DNA of 64,000 nt from Hyphomicrobiales bacterium (GCA_900472295.1 UCIA01000040.1:33442-97441), one strand, 5' to 3'. Positions 17,791 through 26,437 are shown, counted from the first letter of the stretch. A program made the numbers and translations. Notes: a model not told the origin generated them from the sequence alone.

Positions 17791-18546
17791 TCATTCAGGC
17801 TTTGCCGGACGGCGCAGCCTGATGATCAGCACCGCGGCCAGGGCGGCTGCGAGGCCATACCAAGTGAAGGCATATTGCAAATGAGAGTTCGGCAGATCGA
17901 TGATGGTGACGCCGCCGACCGGCAACCCGCCGGGGTTCGGCGTCTTGTCGGCATCGATGAAAACCGGCACCAACACGGCACCCGCCGGCAGGCCGGCGCT
18001 CGCCGCCATGGCGTCGCGGTCCTTCCAGTAGAAGATGTTCTTGGCCACATCATTGTCGGGCAGCATCATCGACGGCTTGGCCGGCAGCGGGTTGCGGGCA
18101 AGCCCGGTGACCGTAACCTTGCCCGCCACCTGGCCTTGCGGGCGTTTGGTAGCGTCCTTGAGGTCATAGGGCACGAAGCCGCGGTTGATCAGCACGAAGC
18201 GGCCATCGTCGAGCGCCAAGGGCGTGTAGACATTGAAGCCGGCGTCACCGTCCCAGGTCGCGTAGAAATGCCGCTCGCCGGAGTGCAGAAACGTGCCGCT
18301 GACGGTGACCGGCGTGTAGTCGACATCGCCGGTGGCGGCGAATTCCTTCTCGATGTCGGCCAACGGACGCGGGGCGGAATGGGTGCGCTGGTCGATGGTA
18401 GCCAGCAAGCCTTCCTTCCAGTGCAGGCGCTGCATCTGCCAGGTGCCAAGCCCAATCAGGATGGCCAACAGCACCAGACCGAGGCCGAGCAGCAATGCCG
18501 TCTTCGGCCGCGAACGGCCGATGGTCCCGGCCTGTGCCTCGCTCAT
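17791..18546 (-). CDS. SURF1-family oxidase assembly protein
   Basis: A 251-residue SURF1 protein that helps insert heme a into subunit I of the aa3 oxidase. It has an N-terminal membrane helix (about residues 14-31), the signature LGTWQMQRLHWKEGLL, the periplasmic part with VLINRGFVP, and a C-terminal helix (YAFTWYGLAAALAAVLIIRLRR). Start overlaps the DUF983 stop by four bases. Its position downstream of coxC agrees with its role. Confidence 0.94.
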   Translation of the reverse strand: MSEAQAGTIGRSRPKTALLLGLGLVLLAILIGLGTWQMQRLHWKEGLLATIDQRTHSAPRPLADIEKEFAATGDVDYTPVTVSGTFLHSGERHFYATWDGDAGFNVYTPLALDDGRFVLINRGFVPYDLKDATKRPQGQVAGKVTVTGLARNPLPAKPSMMLPDNDVAKNIFYWKDRDAMAASAGLPAGAVLVPVFIDADKTPNPGGLPVGGVTIIDLPNSHLQYAFTWYGLAAALAAVLIIRLRRPAKPE

Positions 18547-18929
18547 TGCTCGCTGTCCAGCCGGCCTTCAGCGGCCTTGTTGGCGTATTGCAGCGTCAAC
18601 AGCACGCCCTTGATCAGCCTCAGCGCGGTCAGGCATAGCGCCACCGCCAAGGGTATCCAGATGATGAAATGCAGCCAGAGCGGCGGGCTCAACGTCACTT
18701 CCACCCAAAGCGCCAGCCCGACGACGATGAAGCCGATGATCAGGATGACGAACACGGCCGGTCCGTCGCCGGCATCGGCGTAGGAATAATCGAGGCCGCA
18801 ATTGCCGCAGCGCTTGCCGACGGTCAGGAAGCCGGAAAACAGCCGCCCCTCGCCGCAACGCGGACAGCGTCCGTGCAGGCCGGCCGAAATCGGCTCGACG
18901 GGTGGCCAGATCGCCCGATCCTCACTCAT
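18543..18929 (-). CDS. DUF983 membrane protein
   Basis: A 128-residue DUF983 protein. A zinc-ribbon-like N-terminus (GRCPRCGEGRLFSGFL ... CGNCGLDY) with two CxxC pairs is followed by two membrane helices (VFVILIIGFIVVGLALWV and LHFIIWIPLAVALCL). The family is found in oxidase clusters of alphaproteobacteria and its role is unknown. An in-frame GTG at 18944 would add five residues; the ATG at 18929 is preferred. Confidence 0.88.
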   Translation of the reverse strand: MSEDRAIWPPVEPISAGLHGRCPRCGEGRLFSGFLTVGKRCGNCGLDYSYADAGDGPAVFVILIIGFIVVGLALWVEVTLSPPLWLHFIIWIPLAVALCLTALRLIKGVLLTLQYANKAAEGRLDSEQ

Positions 18930-18951
18930 GGATAGTGTCTTCACTCATGCT

Positions 18952-19443
18952 TTACGGCTCGATTTCGATCGGCGTTCCATCCGGCACCATAGCCCAGATT
19001 TCATCCATGTCGGAGTCGGTAACCGCAATGCAGCCATCGGTCCAGTCGACCAATTGAAGCAGCCAACTCCACCAGCCGAAGCCGTTGGGCTGGCCGTGGA
19101 TCATGATGTTCCCGCCGGGTTCGACGCCGGCGGCCTTGGCGGCTTTTACCTGAGCGGCGTTGGGATAGGAGATATGGATCGACTTGTGGGCGATGCTGCC
19201 GGGATTGCGCCAGTCGAGGATGTAGCGCCCCTCCGGCGTGCGCTCGTCGCCCTCCCGGCTTTTCTGCCCGACGGGGGCATTGCCGAGCGCAATCGAATAG
19301 CTGCGCAGGACCTTGCCGGCGCGGATCAGGTCGAGCCGCCGCTCCGACTTGTCGACGCGCACCAGATCGGCGCGTTCGAGGGCAAAGGCCGGGAAGGCCG
19401 CGAGCAGGAAGGTGCAGATCGCAGAGAAAATCGTCAGCCGCAT
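18952..19443 (-). CDS. L,D-transpeptidase (YkuD) family protein
   Basis: A 163-residue secreted YkuD-fold protein. The signal peptide ends near AFA (residue 21). The active-site segment is MIHGQPNG ... TDGCIAVTDSDMDEIW with the catalytic Cys. Family members form 3-3 cross-links in peptidoglycan or attach proteins to it; some act as carboxypeptidases. It lies between coxC and DUF983, but a strong terminator after coxC separates it from the oxidase operon, so it may start a separate transcript reaching SURF1. Confidence 0.9.
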   Translation of the reverse strand: MRLTIFSAICTFLLAAFPAFALERADLVRVDKSERRLDLIRAGKVLRSYSIALGNAPVGQKSREGDERTPEGRYILDWRNPGSIAHKSIHISYPNAAQVKAAKAAGVEPGGNIMIHGQPNGFGWWSWLLQLVDWTDGCIAVTDSDMDEIWAMVPDGTPIEIEP

Positions 19444-19487
19444 CGGCTACCGATCGGGCATCATTGCGCCGGAAAGAAGATGGGCAC

Positions 19488-19525
19488 TGAAAAGAAGAAA
19501 GGCGGCCGCGTTGCCGCGGCCGCCT
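19488..19525 (-). terminator. Intrinsic terminator of the cox operon
   Basis: An 11-bp perfect stem (19500-19510 with 19515-19525, GGCGGCCGCG type) around TTGC. On the transcribed minus strand it is followed at once by TTTCTTCTTTT. It stands 37 bp past the coxC stop and is the clearest intrinsic terminator in the window. Confidence 0.85.
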
Positions 19526-19561
19526 CCTCGATTTCCTGGCGCCGGTCGCCGGCGAAAACCG

Positions 19562-20443
19562 TCAGTGGCCTTCGATCACCGCGCCGACCGATCCCCAGAC
19601 ATAGATCGATGCGAACAGGAACAGCCAGACCACGTCGACGAAGTGCCAGTACCAGGCAGCCGCCTCGAAACCGAAATGCTGCTTCTCGGTGAAGTCGCCC
19701 TTCATGGCGCGGATCAGGCAGACCAAGAGGAAGATGGTGCCGATGATGACGTGGAAGCCATGGAAGCCGGTCGCCATGAAGAAGGTGGCGCCATAGATGG
19801 AATCCTTGAAGCCGAACGGGGCGTGCATGTACTCGTAGGCCTGCACCATGGTGAACAGCATGCCGAGGCCAACGGTCAGCACCAGGCCGTTGATCAGGCC
19901 CTTGCGGTCGCCATGGATCAGCGAGTGGTGCGCCCAGGTCACCGTGGTGCCCGACAGAAGCAGGATGATGGTGTTGTAGAGCGGCAAATGGAAGGGATCG
20001 AGGACTTCGAGACCCTTCGGCGGCCAGACGCCGCCGGTAAAGGCGGTGCGGGCATATTGCTGCACTTCGCTCGGAAACAGGCTGGCGTCGAAATAGGCCC
20101 AGAACCAGGCGACGAAGAACATCACTTCGGAAGCGATGAACATGATCATGCCGTAGCGCAGGTGCAGCGACACGACGCGGGTATGGTGGCCCTCATGCGC
20201 TTCCTTGATGGTGTCGGACCACCAGGCGAACATGGTGTAGAGGACGATGATCAGGCCGACGAAGAACAGCCACGGATTGGCGATGTTGTGGCCGAAGACC
20301 GGGAAATCGCCGTTCTTGAGATACTGCATCCAGGCGACGCCGCCGATGGCCATGACCAGCGCGCCGATGGAGCCCAGGAAGGGCCACGGGCTCGGGTTGA
20401 CGAGATGGTAGTCGTGTTGCGGTTTTGCGTGTGCGTCTGCCAT
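19562..20443 (-). CDS. coxC: Cytochrome c oxidase subunit III
   Basis: Membrane subunit of the aa3-type oxidase, 293 residues, seven predicted helices. Family blocks: HDYHLVNPSPWPFLGSIGAL at the start, RYGMIMFIASEVMFFVAWFWAYFD, WPPKGLEVLDPFHLP and ATGFHGFHVIIGTIFL, and the end WYWHFVDVVWLFLFASIYVWG. The conserved Glu in the SEVMFF helix is present. It starts one base after the ctaG stop. Last gene of the oxidase operon before a strong terminator. Confidence 0.97.
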   Translation of the reverse strand: MADAHAKPQHDYHLVNPSPWPFLGSIGALVMAIGGVAWMQYLKNGDFPVFGHNIANPWLFFVGLIIVLYTMFAWWSDTIKEAHEGHHTRVVSLHLRYGMIMFIASEVMFFVAWFWAYFDASLFPSEVQQYARTAFTGGVWPPKGLEVLDPFHLPLYNTIILLLSGTTVTWAHHSLIHGDRKGLINGLVLTVGLGMLFTMVQAYEYMHAPFGFKDSIYGATFFMATGFHGFHVIIGTIFLLVCLIRAMKGDFTEKQHFGFEAAAWYWHFVDVVWLFLFASIYVWGSVGAVIEGH

Positions 20444-20444
20444 A

Positions 20445-21083
20445 TCAACCCCCGAGATTTGCTTCGGTATCTGAAACTTTGGTGGTGCTGTCCGGCGCCG
20501 ATGACGCCACCGGTTTGTTCTTTTCGACCGGGAACATGGTGTAGGACAGGGTGATCGTCTTCAAGTCCTTCAGTTCCGGCACGTTGACGATATCAGGGTC
20601 CACGTAGAACAGGACCGGCATATCCAGCGTCTCGCCGGGCTTCAGCGTCGTGTCGGTGAAGCAGAAACACTCGACCTTGTTGAAGTAGGGGCCTGCCAGT
20701 TCCGGCTGCACGTTGAAGGTGGCGCGGCCGGTGACGGCGCGGTCGAATTTGTTGGTGGCGCTGTAATGCGCCTGCGTGGTCTCGCCGATCTTCATGGTGA
20801 CCGAGCGGGCGACCGGCTGGAACTGCCAGGGAATGCCATTGGTGTTGGCGTCGAAGCGCACGGTGATGTCGCGGTCGAGGACACGACCGGCATACTGCTT
20901 TTCGACGCGCTGCGTGGTGCCACCATAGCCGGTGGCCTGGCAAAACATCTTGTAGAGCGGCACTGCGGCGTAGGCCATGCCGATCATGCCGCCGAAAAAG
21001 GCCAGGCAGACGCCGGCGACGACGCGGTTGGTGTTCTTCTTCCTGGGATCGGTCACGGTCTGGCGCGTCATCATCGGCCTCAC
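20445..21083 (-). CDS. ctaG: Cytochrome c oxidase assembly protein CtaG/Cox11
   Basis: Copper chaperone that delivers copper to the CuB site of subunit I. One N-terminal membrane helix (VAGVCLAFFGGMIGMAYAAVPLY), then a periplasmic domain with the conserved YKMFCQATGYGGT and the copper-binding pair in KVECFCFTDTTL. 212 residues if it starts at the GTG at 21083, which overlaps the coxF stop as GTGA; ATG codons at 21074 and 21071 are alternatives, with GAGG just upstream. Confidence 0.95.
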   Translation of the reverse strand: MRPMMTRQTVTDPRKKNTNRVVAGVCLAFFGGMIGMAYAAVPLYKMFCQATGYGGTTQRVEKQYAGRVLDRDITVRFDANTNGIPWQFQPVARSVTMKIGETTQAHYSATNKFDRAVTGRATFNVQPELAGPYFNKVECFCFTDTTLKPGETLDMPVLFYVDPDIVNVPELKDLKTITLSYTMFPVEKNKPVASSAPDSTTKVSDTEANLGG

Positions 21084-21241
21084 AAAGATCCGTTATGGCC
21101 GATTTTGACGATGGTGATGACGTAGAAGATGACAACCAGCGCCGCCAACGCGAAGCCTATTGCCGCCGACCGGTTGCGCCGCGCCTTCTGCTGGCGCTCG
21201 GTCAATGTGACCAGTTCAAGCTTCTTGTCGGTCATGGTCAT
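21080..21241 (-). CDS. CoxF-like small oxidase-operon membrane protein
   Basis: A 53-residue protein with a charged N-terminus (TDKKLELVTLTERQQKARR) and one membrane helix (IGFALAALVVIFYVITIV). It overlaps ctaB by four bases (ATGA) and ctaG by four (GTGA). The position between ctaB and ctaG matches the small protein often called CoxF in alphaproteobacterial oxidase operons; the name rests on synteny and shape. ATG at 21235 is an alternative start. Probably an assembly factor or accessory subunit. Confidence 0.8.
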   Translation of the reverse strand: MTMTDKKLELVTLTERQQKARRNRSAAIGFALAALVVIFYVITIVKIGHNGSL

Positions 21242-22182
21242 GCTCCACCGATGGCCAGAGCGCGACCGACGACGCTGTCGGCCAGATAGATGGCAAAAAT
21301 GGCAAAGAGGTAGAGCAGCGAATAAGCGAACAACGCCTTGGCGGGCTTCATGACGCGGTCGTCGTCAGCCATGCGCAGCACTTTCCAGGCGTACCAGACG
21401 AAGCCGGCGCCAAGAACCAGCGAAGCGATGCCGTAGCCGGCGGTGGTGAAGCCGAGCACCCAGGGCAGCACGCCGATCGGCGCGAGGATCAGCGCGTAGG
21501 CAAAGATCTGGCGCCGAGTCGAGGCCTGGCCGGCGACGTTCGGCATCATCGGAATGCCGGCCTTGGCGTATTCATCGGACTTGAACAGCGCCAGCGCCCA
21601 GAAATGCGGCGGCGTCCACAGGAAGATGATCAGGAACAGGACGAGGCTTTCCAGGCTGACCGTTCCGGTCACCGCCGCCCAGCCGATGACCGGCGGGATG
21701 GCGCCGGCGGCACCGCCGATGACGATGTTTTGCGGCGTCGAGCGCTTCAGCCACATCGTGTAGACGACGGCGTAGAAGAAGATGGTGAAGGCGAGCAGCG
21801 CCGCCGACAGCCAGTTGACCAGCACGCCCAGCGTCATCACCGACAGCACCGACAGCACAAGGCCGAAGCTCAGCGCTTCGCCGGGCAGGATGCGGCCGGA
21901 AGGCACCGGACGGTTGACGGTCCGGCTCATCACGGCATCGATATCGGCATCGTACCACATGTTGAGCGCGCCCGAGGCGCCGGCGCCGATGGCGATGGCC
22001 AGGATTGCGACCATCGCTATCAGCGGGTTGACGGTAACGGGTGCGGCAACGAGGCCGACAAAGGCCGTGAAAACCACCAGCGACATGACGCGCGGCTTCA
22101 GGAGGGCGAAGAAATCGCCCGCCGTGGCTTCCGAAATGCGAAAGCCCGCTTCGTCCATCATTGGGTCGTCGACTAGGGCCAT
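21238..22182 (-). CDS. ctaB: Protoheme IX farnesyltransferase
   Basis: Transfers a farnesyl group to heme b to make heme O, the precursor of heme a for the oxidase. 314 residues with about eight helices of the UbiA superfamily. The first Asp-rich motif appears as NMWYDADIDAVMSRT, with NRPVPSGRILPGEA after it, and the second as the region WTPPHFWALALFKSDEYAKAGIPMMP. Start codon at 22182 opens MALVDDPMMDEAG. It lies 70 bp downstream of coxA, with a GC-rich hairpin between. Confidence 0.96.
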   Translation of the reverse strand: MALVDDPMMDEAGFRISEATAGDFFALLKPRVMSLVVFTAFVGLVAAPVTVNPLIAMVAILAIAIGAGASGALNMWYDADIDAVMSRTVNRPVPSGRILPGEALSFGLVLSVLSVMTLGVLVNWLSAALLAFTIFFYAVVYTMWLKRSTPQNIVIGGAAGAIPPVIGWAAVTGTVSLESLVLFLIIFLWTPPHFWALALFKSDEYAKAGIPMMPNVAGQASTRRQIFAYALILAPIGVLPWVLGFTTAGYGIASLVLGAGFVWYAWKVLRMADDDRVMKPAKALFAYSLLYLFAIFAIYLADSVVGRALAIGGA

Positions 22183-22214
22183 GCGTACTTAAGTCCAATC
22201 ATTCCGTTGGCCAA

Positions 22215-22236
22215 AACCGCCGGCGGGCCGGCGGTT
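22215..22236 (-). terminator. GC-rich hairpin between coxA and ctaB
   Basis: A 10-bp perfect stem (AACCGCCGGC with GCCGGCGGTT) with a two-base centre, followed on the minus strand by TTTTGG. The U-tract is short, so it may cause partial termination or protect the coxA message, giving more CoxA than assembly factors. Confidence 0.55.
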
Positions 22237-22252
22237 CTGTATCGGGGCTGCC

Positions 22253-23905
22253 TTACTTGATCTTCGGCAGCTGTTCCCACTGGTGGAAGGGCGGCGGCGA
22301 AGGCAGCTGCCATTCGAGCGTGGTTGCACCTTCGCCCCATGGATTGGCGCCGGCGACCCGCTTCTTCTGGAATGCTTCGAACACGCCGAAGAGGAAGATC
22401 GCCACGCCGACGGCTGAGATATACGAGCCGTAGGACGACACCATGTTCCAGCCTGCAAACGCGTCAGGATAGTCAATGGTGCGGCGCGGCATGCCGGCGA
22501 GGCCGAGGAAATGCTGCGGGAAGAAGATCAGGTTGACGCCGACGAAGGTGACCCAGAAGTGGGTGTTGGCGATCACCGGCGAGTACATGTAGCCGGTCAT
22601 CTTCGGGAACCAGTAGTACCAGCCGGCGAAGATGGCGAAGACGGCGCCCAGCGACAGCACGTAGTGGAAGTGGGCGATGACGAAATAGGTGTCATGCAGC
22701 GAACGGTCGAGGCCGGCATTGGCGAGCTGGACGCCGGTGACGCCGCCGACCGTGAACAGGAAGATGAAGCCCAAGGCCCACAGCATCGGCGTCTTGAACG
22801 AGATCGAGCCGCCCCACATCGTCGCGATCCAGGAGAAGATCTTCACGCCCGTCGGCACGGCGATGACCATGGTGGCGAAGACGAAATAGCGCTGCGTGTC
22901 GAGCGACAGGCCGGTCGTGTACATGTGGTGCGCCCAGACGATGAAGCCGACGGCGCCGATGGCAACCATGGCGTAGGCCATGCCGAGATAGCCGAACACC
23001 GGCTTCCTCGAGAAGGTCGAGACGATGTGGCTGATAATGCCGAAGCCCGGCAGGATCAGGATGTAGACTTCCGGGTGCCCGAAGAACCAGAACAGATGCT
23101 GGAACAGGATCGGGTCGCCGCCGCCGTCCGGCGTGAAGAAGGTGGTGCCGAAATTGCGGTCGGTGAGCAGCATGGTGATGCCGCCGGCCAGGACCGGAAG
23201 CGACAGCAGCAGCAGGAAAGCGGTGATCAGCACCGACCAGGCAAACAGCGGCATCTTGTGCAGCGTCATGCCCGGAGCGCGCATGTTGAAGATGGTGGTG
23301 ATGAAGTTGATGGCGCCGAGGATCGACGAGGCGCCGGCAATGTGGATCGACAGGATCGCCAGATCCATCGCCGGCCCGGGCTGTCCGGAGGTCGACAGCG
23401 GCGGATAGAGCGTCCAGCCGCCACCGACACCGTAGGCGCCGGGCGCGCTCGGCATGAAGGCCGAAGCGATGAGCAGGATGAAAGCCGGCGGCAGCAGCCA
23501 GAACGAGATGTTGTTCATGCGCGGGAAGGCCATGTCAGGTGCACCGATCATGATCGGCACCATCCAGTTAGCGAAGCCGCCGATCAGCGCCGGCATGACC
23601 ATGAAGAAGATCATGATCAGCGCGTGCGCGGTGCCGAAGGCGTTGTACATGCTCTTGCCGCCGTCGATGGCGGCGTCGCCGTTCATGCCGTAGACCATCG
23701 ACGCCAGGCCGGTGAATATCTGGATGCCCGGCTCCTGCAGCTCCATGCGGATGACGACCGAAAGGGCGCCGCCGACGATGCCCGCGAAGATCGCGAAGAT
23801 CAGATAGAGCGTGCCTATGTCCTTGTGGTTGGTGGAGTACACCCACCGGACCCAGCCATGATAAGGCTTATGGTCGTGGTCGTCGTGAGCTGCAGCTTCT
23901 GCCAT
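22253..23905 (-). CDS. coxA: Cytochrome c oxidase subunit I
   Basis: Catalytic subunit of the aa3-type oxidase, 550 residues, twelve predicted helices. The heme a ligand region (FGTAHALIMIFFMVMPALIGGFANW), the CuB and cross-link motif WFFGHPEVYILILPGFGI, the HH pair in VWAHHMYTTG, and heme ligands in VIAHFHYVLSLGA are present. D-channel residues are visible in the NWMVPIMIGAPDMAFPRMNN stretch. It follows coxB by 38 bp. Confidence 0.98.
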   Translation of the reverse strand: MAEAAAHDDHDHKPYHGWVRWVYSTNHKDIGTLYLIFAIFAGIVGGALSVVIRMELQEPGIQIFTGLASMVYGMNGDAAIDGGKSMYNAFGTAHALIMIFFMVMPALIGGFANWMVPIMIGAPDMAFPRMNNISFWLLPPAFILLIASAFMPSAPGAYGVGGGWTLYPPLSTSGQPGPAMDLAILSIHIAGASSILGAINFITTIFNMRAPGMTLHKMPLFAWSVLITAFLLLLSLPVLAGGITMLLTDRNFGTTFFTPDGGGDPILFQHLFWFFGHPEVYILILPGFGIISHIVSTFSRKPVFGYLGMAYAMVAIGAVGFIVWAHHMYTTGLSLDTQRYFVFATMVIAVPTGVKIFSWIATMWGGSISFKTPMLWALGFIFLFTVGGVTGVQLANAGLDRSLHDTYFVIAHFHYVLSLGAVFAIFAGWYYWFPKMTGYMYSPVIANTHFWVTFVGVNLIFFPQHFLGLAGMPRRTIDYPDAFAGWNMVSSYGSYISAVGVAIFLFGVFEAFQKKRVAGANPWGEGATTLEWQLPSPPPFHQWEQLPKIK

Positions 23906-23943
23906 GGTCGGCTCCGTTCCCTAATTCTTGCTAACCCGCGGCA

Positions 23944-24840
23944 TCAATTGCCGGCGGCCGCTACCTTGTTGGTACCGTCGACCTCGGCCATCAGCGCCTT
24001 GTTGGCGCCGGGAAGGTCGGTTTTGGCTGCTGCCAGCCAGGTGTTGTACTGCGCGTCGGAGACGACGCGGATGGCGATCGGCATGAAGGCGTGGTCCTTG
24101 CCGCAGAGCTGCGAGCACTGGCCGTAATAGAGGCCTTCCTTTTCCGCCTTGAACCAGGTCTCGTTGGTGCGGCCGGGCACTGCGTCCATCTTGATGCCGA
24201 AGGCCGGCATTGCGAAGGAGTGGATGACGTCGGTCGCGGTGATCAGGACGCGGGTCATGGTGTTGACCGGCACCACCAGCTCGTTGTCGACCGCCAGCAG
24301 ACGCGGATAGATCTTGCGGTCTTCCTTGCCGATCGCGGCGCGGTCGGCGTCCTGAAGGATGGCCGAGTTGAAGGAGAGCGTGTTCTCGGTCTGGTACTCG
24401 TAGTCCCAGTTCCACTGATTGCCCGTCGCCTTGACCGTCAGCTTGGCTTCTTCCGGCGGCGTGTATTGCGCGGTCAGGAGCTGGAACGAGGGAATGGCGA
24501 TGAACAGCAGGATGACCACCGGACCGACGGTCCAGATCACCTCGATCAGCGTGTTGTGGCTGGTCTTGGACGGAACCGGGTTTTTGCTGGCGCGGAACCT
24601 GAAGATGCACCATGCGAGAAGAGCCAGAACCAAAGCGGTGATCGGGACGACGAACCACATCGTGTAGTTCCCGAACCACTCGATCTGGCGCATCATATCG
24701 GTCGCCGGCGGCTGGAAGGTCATCTCCCACGGCTGCGGCTGGGCCGCATGGGCGGAGGCACCGGAGAAAAATGCGGCGGCGGCAGCTGCCGTTGCCATCA
24801 ATTTGGCGCTTGCTGGGAATTTTCTCATCGCCCTCATCAT
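23944..24840 (-). CDS. coxB: Cytochrome c oxidase subunit II
   Basis: Subunit carrying the binuclear CuA site that accepts electrons from cytochrome c. 298 residues: signal peptide ending near HAA, two helices (WFVVPITALVLALLAWCIF and TVGPVVILLFIAIPSF), and a cupredoxin domain with the CuA ligands in DVIHSFAMPAFG and GQCSQLCGKDHAFM. The aromatic patch NQWNWDYEY is intact. Several in-frame ATGs (24840, 24837, 24828) are possible starts. First gene of the oxidase operon. Confidence 0.97.
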   Translation of the reverse strand: MMRAMRKFPASAKLMATAAAAAAFFSGASAHAAQPQPWEMTFQPPATDMMRQIEWFGNYTMWFVVPITALVLALLAWCIFRFRASKNPVPSKTSHNTLIEVIWTVGPVVILLFIAIPSFQLLTAQYTPPEEAKLTVKATGNQWNWDYEYQTENTLSFNSAILQDADRAAIGKEDRKIYPRLLAVDNELVVPVNTMTRVLITATDVIHSFAMPAFGIKMDAVPGRTNETWFKAEKEGLYYGQCSQLCGKDHAFMPIAIRVVSDAQYNTWLAAAKTDLPGANKALMAEVDGTNKVAAAGN

Positions 24841-25204
24841 CTCCCGGTTCCCTGCCGTCGTGACGCAGGAATAACGTACATAGCCGGGATGGGAATCCCG
24901 GACAGTCCCAAGGCTGGTTCAAACCATACTCTATTTCCCTCCGCAAGAAAGGAGCGGACGAAACCGTGCGGCATTTTTGCGCGCAAGTGCTGCCGGGCCG
25001 TTTCAGCGGCCTTGGGGCTTGCACGGATCGCGAACGGACGCGCGGCGCCGGCCCAAAGGCAGAAAGCGCCGGGCGGTCGCAATTCGGGCCAATTTGCTAG
25101 GGAAAAGCGGGATTATCGCGTTGGTCGGGGTGGGCTGGCGGGGTTCCCGTCCTTTACTTGGCTTTGGCGCGGCTTAAAGTGCCGTGATTCGCAATGGAGC
25201 CGTC
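24841..25204. other. Intergenic region between coxB and the IalB-like gene
   Basis: 364 bp between divergent genes. It must hold the promoter of the cox operon and that of the IalB-like gene. I see a small hairpin (GGGAT with ATCCC near 24887) but no recognisable operator, RNA gene or convincing coding region; an 81-codon frame on the minus strand lacks protein-like composition. Confidence 0.5.
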
Positions 25205-25789
25205 ATGACCTCTTGGCTTTCGAGAAACTCTTTGCTTTCGAGAAACTCGTGGCTTGCGAGAAGCTCCTGGCTTGCGAGGAATGGGGCGAAGGTCATCGTT
25301 CTCGCCGCCCTGACCGGTATCGGCTCGTCCGCGATCGGTACCGCCAATGCGGCGCAGCCGAGCGGCACCGTCAAGTCGACGCATGGCGCGTGGTCGATCA
25401 TCTGCGATACGCCGGCCGGCGCCACCTCTGAACAGTGCGTGATGATGCAGAATGTCGTCGCCGAGGATCGCCCGGAAATGGGACTGTCCGTCGTCGTGCT
25501 GCGCACCGCCGACAACAAGGCCGAGATCCTGCGCGTGCTGGCGCCGCTCGGCGTGCTTTTGCCCAACGGCCTTGGTCTCAATGTCGACGGCAAGGATATC
25601 GGCCGCGCCTATTTCGTGCGCTGCTTCCAGGACGGCTGTTATGCCGAGGTCATCCTCGAAAAGCCGCTGCTGGATACGCTGAAGACCGGCACGTCGGCCA
25701 CCTTCATCGTCTTCCAGACGCCGGAAGAAGGCATCGGCATCCCCGTCGACCTCAAGGGCTTCGCCGACGGTTTTGCCGCCCTGCCCTGA
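25205..25789 (+). CDS. IalB-family (invasion-associated locus B) secreted protein
   Basis: A 194-residue secreted protein of the IalB family, named from Bartonella and common in rhizobia. The mature part shows STHGAWSIICDTP, the conserved cysteines (EQCVMMQ, VRCFQDGCYAEVIL) and VLLPNGLGLNVDGK ... GIGIPVDLKGF. The start at ATG 25205 has GGAG five bases upstream. The region before the hydrophobic core is odd: four tandem hexapeptides of the form W-L-S/A-R-N/S-S/G give an unusually long basic leader. Function of the family is not settled. Confidence 0.88.
   Translation: MTSWLSRNSLLSRNSWLARSSWLARNGAKVIVLAALTGIGSSAIGTANAAQPSGTVKSTHGAWSIICDTPAGATSEQCVMMQNVVAEDRPEMGLSVVVLRTADNKAEILRVLAPLGVLLPNGLGLNVDGKDIGRAYFVRCFQDGCYAEVILEKPLLDTLKTGTSATFIVFQTPEEGIGIPVDLKGFADGFAALP
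25214..25285 (+). repeat. Four 18-bp tandem repeats in the IalB leader
   Basis: Units 25214-25231, 25232-25249, 25250-25267 and 25268-25285 share the pattern TGGCTTNCGAGAAACTC, with the fourth most diverged. The period is a multiple of three, so gain or loss of units would keep the frame and change only leader length. Confidence 0.9.
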
Positions 25790-25862
25790 GCTTGATGCTT
25801 GCGAAATAGCCGGTCCTGACGCAGAATTCCCACGGGTTTGACTTTTGGCTGTGGGGGTCATC

Positions 25863-26330
25863 ATGCGTGCTTTTTCTTTGCTTCTATCGACCGGTCTGAT
25901 CCTGACCGGCGCCGTTTCCGTTGCCTTTGCCGAGGATGCCGAAATCATCACGGCGCCGGATCCGGCGGTCATTCTCGAGATTGCCAAGGGTTATGGCTCG
26001 GCCAAGATGGACAAGGACGACGGCGGCGATCCGATGGTTTCCGGCCGGCTCCAGGGCATGAAATATGTCGTCTACTTCTATGGCTGCGAAAACCACGAGA
26101 AGTGCAAGTCGATCCAGTTCTCTTCGGGCTATACGGATGCCTTCACGGCCGACCAGGCCAATGAATGGAACAAGAAGTACCGCTGGGTAAAGGCCTTCTC
26201 CGGTGATGGGTCGAACTTCAAGATGGATGTCATGTTCAGGGGCGGGATTACCCGCTCCTACCTTGAGGAACAGTTCTCCAACTGGGACTCCATGACCAGC
26301 GACATCAAAGAATTTGTGAACGAGAAATAG
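25863..26330 (+). CDS. Secreted YbjN-domain-like protein
   Basis: A 155-residue protein with a signal peptide (MRAFSLLLSTGLILTGAVSVAFA) and a YbjN-like domain: DPAVILEIAKGYGSAKMDKDDGGDP, then YVVYFYGCENHEKCKSIQFSSGY with a Cys pair, and NEWNKKYRWVKAF. The exported, roughly 150-residue version is common in alphaproteobacteria; its role is unknown. ATG at 25863 is preferred because it begins the signal peptide. It lies 73 bp after the IalB-like gene. Confidence 0.8.
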   Translation: MRAFSLLLSTGLILTGAVSVAFAEDAEIITAPDPAVILEIAKGYGSAKMDKDDGGDPMVSGRLQGMKYVVYFYGCENHEKCKSIQFSSGYTDAFTADQANEWNKKYRWVKAFSGDGSNFKMDVMFRGGITRSYLEEQFSNWDSMTSDIKEFVNEK

Positions 26331-26437
26331 GCTCCGAGCGGTCCACTGCCCGGCTGCGGATTGTTATCGCGGATTGTGCGGGCGCGTCTTCGCGCCTACA
26401 TCGTGGCAGACCCATTCCTCCTGTGAACGGACCCGCC

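Noticed and set aside
22511..24127. 538-codon plus-strand frame over coxA
   Set aside because: Antisense shadow of the clearly identified oxidase subunit I.
24837..25082. 81-codon frame in the coxB upstream gap
   Set aside because: Arg/Ala/Pro-rich composition, no ribosome site, and overlaps the expected cox promoter region.
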